Shown in pieces: positions 7,776 to 17,513 of a stretch of DNA of 64,000 nt (its first letter is position 1; every line of letters begins with the position of its first letter). The notes beneath the pieces are model-generated. The model was not told the origin of the DNA, did not search any database, and saw nothing but the letters and a program-made list of their open reading frames with translations. The position numbers were made by a program, and so were the translations under genes. The DNA is from Sepioteuthis lessoniana (Eukaryota; Mollusca; Cephalopoda; Myopsida; Loliginidae), in the NCBI GenBank assembly GCA_963585895.1, contig OY757934.1:47159707-47223706 (forward strand), read 5' to 3'.

Positions 7776-8617
7776 GATAAAAATGTGGTTTTTCAGATAA
7801 AAATGAAATGCTTTAAAGTCGAAGAAATTGACTAGAAGATTAAGCACGAGTTGCTGCTTCTTCAACTTGGAATTAAGGAAAAGCCGAACTTGAAAAAAGG
7901 TACTCGTCATTTGGCGGATTTTCTTGTTTCAGTGAAGTGCAGACTGAAAATGAGAGAAAGCGAAATAATAGTATTTCGATTCTGCCAAATAGCAGAAATT
8001 AGCAGCAGAAAATTAAGGTGACGATAATGTCACAAATAGATGGTGTGTTGTTTTGAAAATATTGTGTCATTATTGGAAATCAGAAGACGATTTGAGGAGA
8101 TAGAGACGATAGCATTGTTAAAATCGGTTAAAATAACCAGAAAAGTGCTGGTAACCTCAGGTTAATGGGTTGTCACTGATATTTCAGTGAAAGACTACTG
8201 ACTAATCGCGTTGTGATAAACTCTCAGCCAGTGAAATAATCGATTAAGTGTGTTCTACACACAATAGCAGTGTTTTTATTTTCCTTCCATCAGGCCATAT
8301 GCTTAGTTAATGCCAATAATAATGATAAAAATAATAGTAATTTTAAGAAGGAAGGTCTTGCAGAAATAAGCTTTTCCGTTGAATAAGATTCCTATTTCGA
8401 GGTGGCATCTAAGTGAGATATGGCTCCATTCCCCAGAAGAAGAAAAAGAGTTGCGCTAAAACGTTCCATGTGTATACAAGATATACGAATTAAATGTCTT
8501 TCCGTTTCGAATTAAATGCTGACGCCGTTTACAAAGGGACATTTCACAATTATCAATATGGATTTAAGTGTCATTATATTGGAAGTGAGCTAGAATTTGT
8601 TGATCGACTTAAAAGAG
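7776..8617. repeat. LINE-tail and tRNA-flank sequence, unit 1
   Basis: AT-rich sequence with no gene. It includes the segment inverted at the window start (7861-7991), a weak LINE C-terminus echo near 8075-8165 (ETIALLKSVKITRKVL), the ctgatatttcagtgaaagac word shared with 4640, and the conserved 3' flank of gene B (about 8520-8617). That flank resembles the 3' flank of gene A, showing that the two tRNA modules are old duplicates. Confidence 0.65.
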
Positions 8618-8621
8618 AAAA
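8618..8621 (-). terminator. Pol III T-run of tRNA-Ser B, unit 1
   Basis: Minus-strand TTTT four bases past the tRNA end, followed by TCTC and a second TTTT. Confidence 0.8.
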
Positions 8622-8625
8622 CGAT

Positions 8626-8707
8626 CGCTGCGAGCAGGATTCGAACCTGCGAGGGCAATGCCCATTGGATTTCAAGTCCAACGCCTTAACCACTCGGCCA
8701 TCACAGC
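8626..8707 (-). tRNA. tRNA-Ser(UGA) isoform B, unit 1
   Basis: An 82-nt class II tRNA-Ser with anticodon TGA. Stems match isoform A, but the T loop is TTCGAAT (B box ggttcgaatcc, the closer fit to consensus) and the base after the extra arm is T instead of G. The cloverleaf is complete. The sequence is the same in units 1, 2 and 4-8, although flanking bases vary. The LTR-element complex begins 49 bp upstream of the gene's 5' end. Confidence 0.96.
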
Positions 8708-8730
8708 TGCAAGCACGGCAGAGCTGTAAC

Positions 8731-8736
8731 TTTATA
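8731..8736 (-). promoter_or_regulatory. TATA-like box of tRNA-Ser B, unit 1
   Basis: TATAAA on the minus strand, 24 positions from the first tRNA base, as at gene A. It lies between the gene and the LTR-element complex and was left intact by the insertion. Confidence 0.65.
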
Positions 8737-8756
8737 ATGTTTATTTTTAACTCGAG

Positions 8757-9229
8757 GTCTGGTCTGCGCATTTATTGCTGGGTTGCACGAGCATGCGGAG
8801 AATCTTCTTCAGGCCACTACCCGAGTAGACGACTTGCCGATATCTGAAATATTGGCCCGTGCCCGAGCAATACTGTAGGACAGTCTCAAAGGCACAGAAT
8901 CAGCCCTCTTCTCCTCACTCAGCTGTTGATACACTGCGTATGCGCCTCCCGAGAGGCGCATTGGCACAACGCACTCGATATTTTTTACTCCGCTCAACCG
9001 GCACACCAACTCTGCCCTCTCCACCCATTCAACCAACGATTGCCCGGCATCGATCCCGTCAAAGAGGGGAATCAATTTTGGGTCGAAGACAATAATTGCC
9101 GAAATAGCTTGTTGTCAAGAGCGGACGTAAAAGACACCGTGAAAGGGATTCTTGGAGTTCCTTTCGCAAACTTAGTAAGGGAGGTGATACTACAATCTCT
9201 TCATTTCTATAATTTTTCTTTAAGTCTAC
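8757..9229. mobile_element. Rearranged gag/LTR debris beside the LTR fossil, unit 1
   Basis: 8757 to about 8893 is a gag fragment in plus orientation, matching the reverse complement of the gag region around 11990-12120. From about 8902 to 9109 there is a second gag fragment in minus orientation (matching 12283-12490). 9110-9171 is the inner 62 bp of an LTR. 9172-9229 is a 58-bp AT-rich spacer seen only at this point of each unit. This is debris of at least one further copy of the same family, partly inverted. Confidence 0.8.
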
Positions 9230-9738
9230 TGTTGTCAAGAGCGGACGTAAAAGACACCGTGAAAGTGATTCTTGGAGTTCCTTTCGCAAACTCCCGTCTA
9301 TTCAATGAATCCCTCACACTAAAGACAAAGACCAAATCCCAATTCTGTGTGTCGGTAGGCTGCGATGGATTTCGCACGTCAGTTTAAGGGCGTATTGATT
9401 CGAGCGTTCTCTCCCTCTTTCTCCTTCCTTCCGTCTCTCTCTCTCTCTCTCTCTCCTTCCTGCTCTCGTCTTCGTTCGTTCGTTCGTTAAGTTGTAACAA
9501 GTTCGTCGGGCGACGCACTCAGAACAAAAATCCCTGTTACGCCGTTACCGTGCGTATTTTATGTTCGTGAGATCTCGCCAGAATTTGCATACGTGCAAAT
9601 TACCTCTCGCTTGGTCGAGATCTCCCATCATCAAATATGCTCGAGGCAGCCATATCGGTTTCGCTTTTCCGCTCTACAAGCCAGACACGTTCGTGCGCGC
9701 TTCGAATGCCCAGGTACGTTGCGTCCGTTACCTTCACA
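9230..9738 (-). repeat. 3' LTR, unit 1
   Basis: It ends at the TG/CA boundaries and abuts the polypurine tract. It contains a CT microsatellite (about 9408-9465) and a TTCG run. It lacks the GC-rich insert found in the 5' LTR. Confidence 0.85.
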
Positions 9739-9749
9739 CTCCTCCCTGA

Positions 9750-11950
9750 TTTGGGAATCACACAACGTACAGCGCGGAGCAGGACTCTTTAGTCTGCTAC
9801 TTCGTCTGAGCGGAACGCTCTCGGCAACGTCTTCGTCCTCGGACGTATCTCCGGGCCCCAACATGACCACGGTCGCTGTGGTCGCTTTTAGATGCTGCGG
9901 GATCCTCCCGCGGTAAAAACAGCATCGGCGCTTCGTCTTCAGAGGAAGTGACGCTGCAATTAGTGGCGTCTGCTCCTTGCAATGGACGAACATCCTTTAC
10001 GTGGCGAGGTGTCCCGTCAACAACGACCGAATGTGGGCTGTACACACCCGTAATTGTCCCCTTTCCGAACTGGGTTCTACATCGCCCACGAGGGATCTTC
10101 ACCTAAACACTATCGCCTACCTTGTAACTGCTGGGTCCGGCATCTTCCGGTGGTAACATGACATCAACACCTTTTATACGGGCTGGATACGAGTATATTA
10201 TGTTTGCTGGTGCCGTTGACGCCGACGCATCGTCTTTGGGAGTCACATTGTACCAGTATACAACCTCCATCACCGAGCACCGTGTTCTTGTGGCAATTCG
10301 TTTTATGGTTCGGTGAGATCTCTCCACAATCCCGTTGCCAGCCGGTACGTATGCGCATCGGAATCTCATCTGAACGCCCCAGCGCTCGGCGAATTTAGAG
10401 AACGTCTCTCCGCTAAAGGTCGTGGCGTTATCCGTGAGTAGCTCAACAGGGGCCCCCACCCCCACCCTCTCGCAAAATACGGTCTCCAACCGCCGAACAA
10501 TGCTGGCAGCATCTTGGCATGATAACGGCCTCCAAATAGCAAACCGACTGGGACCGCAGTCGATTAAGGTTAGGTAATGACGACCTCCAAGGTGAGTCAC
10601 GTCTAATCCAACCCTCCTCCAGTTCTCGCGTACGTCCAGACTGCCTGCCTTCCAACTCACCGGGGCGGGATCTATGGACTGACACTCTTCGCATTCCCTA
10701 ACTACCTCCCGAACAGCTGCCTTAGAGACCTCAGGACTCACCAGTTTCACGAAGTAGAGTGTGCACTTTACGCCAGGGTGCCCACAAGATCGGTGAATGG
10801 TCCGAATGCGAGCGGGATCCAGCTCACCCATAGATGCGGCGCATACTGGCTCGATGAGTTCTGCTTCTTTCCGAAGTGCATGCAGCCATCGTTGGGGCAC
10901 TCTAGTGAATGGATCAGCTCGGTTCACCTGGGATTTAACGAGTGCCACGTCAATTGTCAGTCTATACTCCGCCGCTAATTCTTGGAGCGTACTCAGTCGC
11001 CGTCTTATTAACATCCCCGACGCCGCCTTAGTCCGCACCCTTGCTTTCCCGGACAGGGTGTCAGAAATCCACCGGTGCACGCAGGCCGAGTCTGTCCGCA
11101 GGTGAATCACACTCGCCTTCCAGTGCAGCGTCAGATTAATGCCCCTCAACACTGCGTCAAGCTCTGCCAGGTTGATGTGCTTATCTACGTGCACCGGTCG
11201 TAGCCAACTTGCGTCTTCAATGATGGCTCCGTCATATTCAATAGCCACCCCGGTGGCCAGGAAGCTGGCATCCACCCACACAGTGACTTCCTGACCATTC
11301 GCGCACCAGTCACCACGTGCTGGATCAGTTTGTGACGATCTCATCACAATTTCGTCAAGCATCCGACGCAACATGGGGTCTTGTGTTTCGTCGTCCCATC
11401 CGCTTGTCACAGCGTTAGCTCTCTGTTTCACAAACGCAGCTGCAACACGGAGCCAGCCGCACACTGGAAAATTCCCGATCAGCCGCCCACACACAGAAAA
11501 GACGGCACGACGCGTAAGTACATTGGGAACCTTCGGACGCTTGCCGTCGCGTCGCCATCTAAGATTGCCGCGCTCCTCCCAGACGTATACGCCCAACACT
11601 CGAGCGCCACTATTTAGTTGTTCCGGAGTCTTACAAGTCAGCCCAAACCGTTCAAGGTGCCTCTTCACTTGGGCTGCCGAACACACACTCTCGTTAACAA
11701 ATATGTCATCGACATACGAAGAGGTAGCGTGACTGACGGTTTCATCTTGCCCGATCATAGCTTTTACGATGGACCGCATAATCTGTGGAGCTACATTAAG
11801 CCCGAACCCCAAGCGGGTGAGGCAGTACCTCTGCCCTTTAATTTTCACCGTTTGGAACGGCCACAGCGACTTGTCAACGTGGATCTGCAGATATGCCCGG
11901 CGCAGGTCCACTATGGCGGCTTTTGGCCCCCTTCTCCTGAAATCCCGGTA
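9750..11950 (-). pseudogene. Fossil pol region: RT, RNase H, integrase
   Basis: The 5' part has reverse-transcriptase blocks (DLRRAYLQIHVD, LTRLGFGLNVAP, catalytic YVDD). RNase H-like acidic residues follow in VWVDAS, NLAELDAV and LRTDSA. The integrase has a zinc-binding HRSCGHPG...CEEC block, then D in VGLDVTHLGG, D in LLTDNATTFSG and E in GNGIVERSH, plus a basic C-terminal GKGTITGVYSPHSV block. In the living family these proteins copy the RNA and insert the DNA. Here it is a fossil. Confidence 0.85.
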
Positions 11951-12475
11951 GTTGAGCTGCTGCAGCTGCCGATTCTCTGCCTGTGAGACTGTCCTTCAAT
12001 ATTGCTCGGGTACGGGCCAATATTTCAGATATCGGCAAGTCGTCTACTCGGGTAGTGGCCTGAAGAAGATTCTCCGCATGCTCCGGCAACCCAGCAATAA
12101 ATGAGCAGGCCAGACCTCGCTCTGTCATACCTCCGAACTGAGTCGCGAGCTTGCGTAGCTCCGCCAAGAAGACGTCCACCGTTTCTCCCGGACGCAAACG
12201 GCACGCTGCAAACTGCTTATAAGTCGTCACAGGACTGACGGCAAATGCTGTGTGAAGATCATCTTTTATACAGGCAAAGTCAGCCCTCTTCTGCTCACTC
12301 AGCTGTTGATACACTGCGTATGCCCCCCCCCCGAGAGGTGCATTGGCACAACGCACTCGATATTTTTTACTCCGCTCAAGCGGCACACCAACTCTGCCTT
12401 CTCCACCCATTCAACCATCGATTGCCCGGCATCGATCCCGTCAAAGAGGGGAATCAATTTTGGGTCGAAGGCCAT
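11950..12475 (-). pseudogene. Fossil gag region, unit 1
   Basis: It starts about 16 nt inside the 5' LTR with the block MAFDPKLIPLFDGID. Further in is a capsid-like helical block with LRPGETVDVFLAELRKLA and FIAGLPEHAENLLQ, typical of retrotransposon Gag. It is broken, and a homopolymeric C tract of different length in each unit lies within it. Confidence 0.75.
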
Positions 12476-12491
12476 AATTGCCGAAATAGCT

Positions 12492-13329
12492 TGTTGTCAA
12501 GAGCGGACGTAAAAGACACCGTGAAAGTGATTCTTGCAGTTACTTTCGCAAACTCCCGTCTCTTCAATGAATCCCTCACACTAAAGACAAAGACCAAATC
12601 CCAATTCTGTGTGTCGGTAGGCTGCGATGGATTTCGCACGTCAGTTTAAGGGCGTATTGATTCGAGCGTTCTCTCCCTCTCTCTCTCCTTCACTGTTCCT
12701 TCTCTCTCGCTCTCTCCCTCTTTCTCCTTCCTTCCGTCTCTCTCTCTCTCCTTCCTGTTCTCGCCTTCGTCCGTTCTTTCGTTCGTTAAGTTGTAACAAG
12801 TTCGTCGGGCGACGCACTCAGAACAAAAATCCCTGTTACGCCGTTACCGTGCGTATTTTATGTTCGTGAGATCTCGCCAGAATTTGTATACGTGCAAATT
12901 ACCTCTCGCTGGTTCGAGATCTCCCATCATCAAATATACTCGAGGCAGTCATATCGGTTTCGATTTTCCGCTCTCCAATCCATCATTTCGGTCGGCCGTG
13001 CTGGCGGAGGCACGGATCCGGCCGGGTGTGGCTTGGTGACTGGAATAATTTCCTTCGGTCTCAAGGGGGGCTTCCCCCCCCCCCCAGGCTTTTACCTCCT
13101 TCGGGAGGGTTGGGTTTATCGCCCGGCGCCTGAGGCGCCCCAGAAAGGGGAGTGCCGACCGGGCCGAGGGCATTTTTGGAACCTGCACCCGGACCCACCA
13201 TAAAAAGACCTTGTGCCATACCTGCCCGTTCGGTGGGGCGAGCAACAAATACTGCTTTTCCGCTCTACAAGCCAGACACGTTCGTGCGCGCTTCGAATGC
13301 CCAGGTACGTTGCGTCCGTTACCTTCACA
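12492..13329 (-). repeat. 5' LTR with nested insert, unit 1
   Basis: Same TG...CA ends as the 3' LTR, lengthened by the insert at 12975-13255. It contains a longer interrupted CT tract at about 12672-12780. Confidence 0.85.
12975..13255. mobile_element. GC-rich 281-bp insert in 5' LTR, unit 1
   Basis: It is flanked by the 11-bp direct repeat ttttccgctct (12964-12974 and 13256-13266), which occurs once in the 3' LTR. It is GC-rich, contains a variable G/C homopolymer near 13075 and the near-palindrome ggcgcctgaggcgcc. The minus strand is open in part and proline/glycine-rich. The family is unknown: it could be a SINE-like or truncated retroposed element. Confidence 0.7.
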
Positions 13330-13365
13330 ATAATGTTTATTTCTAGGCACACATTGCACATCAAT

Positions 13366-13957
13366 CTGGCCAGGAAAGCGAAAGCTCAACGAAGAAACTG
13401 AATTTCTTCTAATAACAGCAAAAAAAAAACCACGCCGTAAGGACGAATTATACTAAAGCGAAAAGCAATAAAACGCAACAGAATAGCAAGTGTAGGGTAT
13501 GCAGAGTAAGGCATTAAACGCCTAATCACATAATAAAAGAATGCACTCAACTGGCATGAAAAAGTACAAGACAAGGTACCCATCGGTGGGAAAACTACTT
13601 GGCGTCGTCTCGTCGATTTCAACGTAGTGGATTTTACCGTTGAGGCTGACTACAGATTGAAAATAAAAGAAAACGGAAAGATAAGCAAACACTTGGAGCA
13701 TGAGAAAGAAGTAAATGCTGTGGCACACTAAAGTAACATTGATAGCAATATTAATTGTTGCGATTGTAACTGTTCCGAAAAGCTTGGAAGACTGGCTGGA
13801 GGAAGTGGAAATCAAAGTTTCAAGAGAGACGATCGATATGATAACATTGTTGAGATTGACCAAAATATTCCTGCAAACATGTTGGGACTTTCTCTTACTT
13901 AGACGTCACTGAAAGAGCACCAACTAACCCTGATGTGATAAAATCGCATCTACTGTG

Positions 13958-13997
<40 letters not shown>

Positions 13998-14031
13998 GAT
14001 TAACAATAATAATAATAATAATAATAATAAT
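13366..14031 (+). pseudogene. LINE 3' end with (TAA)n, unit 2
   Basis: As in unit 1, with the 65-codon end at 13715-13912. The tail at about 13957-14031 is interrupted by a single aagatt step that is absent in unit 1. Confidence 0.7.
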
Positions 14032-14613
14032 GCGAAAGCAAATGTCTTTTGATAATAGCTGATGACGCCGTTAAGACGAATTATATTAAAATGAAAACCA
14101 ATAAATCACAATTGTAAGCGAATGCAGTCAACTGGTATAAAAGAGTTACAAGACAATATATGACGCCTCGAGAAAATTTGTCTACAGCAAATTTTGTATG
14201 AGATTGAAATGTGATCAAACGACCAATCGGCGAATGCCTTAACGAGAAACAATCGTAGAGAACGAGACGCCTAAAAATATTCTTCAATTTTCACATACAA
14301 ACAGATCAACTAACTTTTGCTAGAATCCAACACTGCGTTGAAAAAATTCTATTATGGGTTGGTTTATCAGATTATAACGAAATACTACAAAGTTGCCGAT
14401 ATCGTGTAGAAGACTAAACACGATCACCTCATTTAACTAGGAATTAAGGATAAGATGAACTTTAAAAAACGATCTTTTCATCCGGTGGATTTTTCTGAAA
14501 GAGATTTCACAACGCCGTCTACAAAGGGACATTTCACAATTATCAATATGGATTTAAGTCATTATATTGAAAGTTAGGTAGAGTTCGTTGATCTACTTAA
14601 AAGAGAAAACGGT

Positions 14614-14695
14614 CGCTGCGAGCAGGATTTGAACCTGCGCGGGCAATGCCCATTGGATTTCAAGTCCAACGCCTTAACCACTCGGCCATCACAGC
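14614..14695 (-). tRNA. tRNA-Ser(UGA) isoform A, unit 2
   Basis: Sequence identical to the unit 1 isoform A copy, with the same T-run and -24 TATA-like box. Confidence 0.95.
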
Positions 14696-14799
14696 TGCAA
14701 GCGACGATGTTATATAGTTTTATAATGTTTTTGTTTTTTTAACTCGAGACCTCTCATTCCAGATTTCTGCTTATCAATCATTTGGAATGCATCGTCTCT

Positions 14800-15797
14800 T
14801 CTCACTTAGTTAATGAAACTAGACCAACATTGCACAGGAGAAGACAAGAAAATGGCCAGGAAAGCGAAAGCCTAAAGGAGAAACAGCGGAAAACAACGCC
14901 ATAAGAACGAATTATACTAAAGCGAAAAGCAATAAAACGCAACAATATATCAATTGTAGGTTATGCAGAGTAAGGCATTAAACGCTTCATCACATTGACG
15001 CATTCATACAACGTCTCGAAGACTACATAGAAAAACACGAACGAGGACTGATTTCATCAGAAACGATACTGATAACACGATAGACGATAGAATAACAACA
15101 ACTAGGAAACAAAAATGGGAGAAAAAAACAACTCAATGTCCGCTTTAAACCACTAATAAACAACTGCACACACCAGAAAACCTGGACCTGGCTAAGAAAA
15201 GGAAACCTTAAGAGAGAAACGGAATCTCTCCTAAGAGCAGCACAGGACAACGCCATAACGACCAATAATATCAAAGCGAGAATAGATAAGACGCAACAAA
15301 ACACTAAATGTTAGCTATGCGGTGACAGAGACGAAACCATCAATCTCATAATAAGCGAATGCAGCAAATTAGCACAGAACGAGTATAAGACTAGACACGA
15401 CAAGGTCGGCAAGGTGATCCACTGGGAAATGTGCAAGAAATTTAAATTTCACCATGCTAACAAATCGTATATGCACAACCCAGCACCTGTCCTAGAAAAT
15501 GACACACATAAACTCCTATGGGACTTTAACATAGAAACGGATCACCTAATCCCGGTCAGAAGACCAGACTGACCTTATACGTAATAATCAACAAAAAAAG
15601 AGACCTTGCAAAATTGTCGAATGTTCTGTCCCGGCGGACCACAGAATAAATCTGAAGGAATGTCAAAAGAAGGATAACTACCTCGACCTTGCTAGACAAT
15701 TGAAAAAACTGTGGAACATGAAATTGACGATTGTGCCAATTGTGAAAAACCATCAGCTAACACTGATGTGAAAAACTCTAAAGGAGCAAATAATAAT
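14800..15797 (+). pseudogene. LINE C-terminal fragment, unit 2
   Basis: Homologous to 6780-7775. It carries the variant cctaagagcagcacagg (unit 1 has cctaatagcagcgcagg), which is shared with units 4-8 but not with units 1 and 3. Confidence 0.72.
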
Positions 15798-16667
15798 GAT
15801 AAAAATGTGGTTTTTCAGATAAAAATGAAATGCTTTAAAGTCGAAGAAATTGACTAGAAGATTAAGCACGAGTTGCTGCTTCTTCAACTTGGAATTAAGG
15901 AAAAGCCGAACTTGAAAAAAGGTACTCGTCATTTGGCGGATTTTCTTGTTTCAGTGAAGTGCAGACTGAAAATGAGAGAAAGCGAAATAATAGTATTTCG
16001 ATTGTGCCAAATAGCAGAAATTAGCAGCAGAAAATTAAGGTGACGATAATGTCACAAATAGATGGTGTGTTAGGAAGAGTCCCCGAGAATTGTTTTGAAA
16101 ATATTGTGTCATTATTGGAAATCAGAAGACGATTTGAGGAGATAGAGACGATAGCATTGTTAAAATCGGTTAAAATAACCAGAAAAGTGCTGGTAACCTC
16201 AGGTTAATGGGTTGTCACTGATATTTCAGTGAAAGACTACTGACTAATCGCGTTGTGATAAACTCTCAGCCAGTGAAATAATCGATTAAGTGTGTTCTAC
16301 ACACAATAGCAGTGTTTTTATTTTCCTTCCATCAGGCCATATGCTTAGTTAATGCCAATAATAATGATAAAAATAATAGTAATTTTAAGAAGGAAGGTCT
16401 TGCAGAAATAAGCTTTTCCGTTGAATAAGATTCCTATTTCGAGGTGGCATCTAAGTGAGATATGGCTCCATTCCCCAGAAGAAGAAAAACAGTTGCGCTA
16501 AAACGTTCCATGTGTATACAAGATATACGAATTAAATGTCTTTCCGTTTCGAATTAAATGCTGACGCCGTTTACAAAGGGACATTTCACAATTATCAATA
16601 TGGATTTAAGTGTCATTATATTGGAAGTGAGCTAGAATTTGTTGATCGACTTAAAAGAGAAAACGAT

Positions 16668-16749
16668 CGCTGCGAGCAGGATTCGAACCTGCGAGGGCAA
16701 TGCCCATTGGATTTCAAGTCCAACGCCTTAACCACTCGGCCATCACAGC
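16668..16749 (-). tRNA. tRNA-Ser(UGA) isoform B, unit 2
   Basis: Identical to the unit 1 isoform B copy. The LTR debris begins at 16799, 49 bp upstream. Confidence 0.96.
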
Positions 16750-16798
16750 TGCAAGCACGGCAGAGTTGTAACTTTATAATGTTTATTTTTAACTCGAG

Positions 16799-17271
16799 GT
16801 CTGGTCTGCGCATTTATTGCTGGGTTGCACGAGCATGCGGAGAATCTTCTTCAGGCCACTACCCGAGTAGACGACTTGCCGATATCTGAAATATTGGCCC
16901 GTGCCCGAGCAATACTGTAGGACAGTCTCAAAGGCACAGAATCAGCCCTCTTCTCCTCACTCAGCTGCTGATACACTGCGTATGCGCCTCCCGAGAGGCG
17001 CATCGGCACAACGCACTCGATATTTTTTACTCCGCTCAACCGGCACACCAACTCTGCCCTCTCCACCCATTCAACCAACGATTGCCCGGCATCGATACCG
17101 TCAAAGAGGGGAATCAATTTTGGGTCGAAGACAATAATTGCCGAAATAGCTTGTTGTCAAGAGCGGACGTAAAAGACACCGTGAAAGGGATTCTTGGAGT
17201 TCCTTTCGCAAACTTAGTAAGGGAGGTGATACTACAATCTCTTCATTTCTATAATTTTTCTTTAAGTCTAC
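16799..17271. mobile_element. Rearranged gag/LTR debris, unit 2
   Basis: Same layout as 8757-9229, including the AT-rich spacer. Confidence 0.8.
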
Positions 17272-17474
17272 TGTTGTCAAGAGCGGACGTAAAAGACACT
17301 GTGAAAGTGATTCTTGGAGTTCCTTTCGCAAACTCCCGTCTCTTCAATGAATCCCTCACACTAAAGACAAAGACCAAATCCCAATTCTGTGTGTCGGTAG
17401 GCTGCGATGGATTTCGCACGTCAGTTTAAGGGCCTATTGATTCGAGCGTTCTCTCCCTCTTTCTCCTTCCTTCC

Positions 17475-17513
<39 letters not shown>

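Larger units (their letters stand above)
5225..13329. repeat. Array unit 1 (about 8.1 kb)
   Basis: This is the first unit of the head-to-tail array, bounded on the right by the end of the LTR fossil. Content in order: LINE 3' end with (TAA)n; LINE scrap; tRNA-Ser A; LINE C-terminal fragment; LINE-tail sequence; tRNA-Ser B; LTR-element complex. Compared with other units it lacks about 20 bp near 8050 (the aggaagagtccccgagaa word present at 16071 in unit 2). The LTR part is visibly richer in GC than the AT-rich tRNA/LINE part. Confidence 0.95.
9230..13329 (-). mobile_element. LTR retrotransposon fossil, unit 1 (Ty3/gypsy-type)
   Basis: Parts on the minus strand: 5' LTR 12492-13329, gag region, pol region, polypurine tract (plus strand ctcctccct, 9739-9747) and 3' LTR 9230-9738. 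The LTRs start TG and end CA. The order RT, RNase H, integrase after gag indicates the Ty3/gypsy group, and BEL/Pao is less likely. The element is broken, with a handful of breaks that are largely shared by the other copies, and no clear protease was seen. By eye the LTRs differ at about 2% of positions outside the CT tract and the nested insert, so it was moderately young when the array expanded. Confidence 0.85.

Noticed and set aside
8494-8847. 117-codon plus-strand open frame repeated in every unit (starts MSFRFELNADAVYKG)
   Set aside because: It runs antisense through the tRNA-Ser gene and into gag debris. The block RCEQDSNLRGQCPLDF is the tRNA read backwards. It is not a protein gene.
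9100-9300. CRISPR-like repeats (two tgttgtcaagagcggacg copies separated by spacer)
   Set aside because: These are two copies of the same LTR end, and there is no array of short regular repeats. The host is a eukaryote.
10797-11105. Plus-strand open frames of 60-270 codons across the pol region in every unit
   Set aside because: They are shadows opposite the GC-richer pol fossil and lack any recognisable domain.
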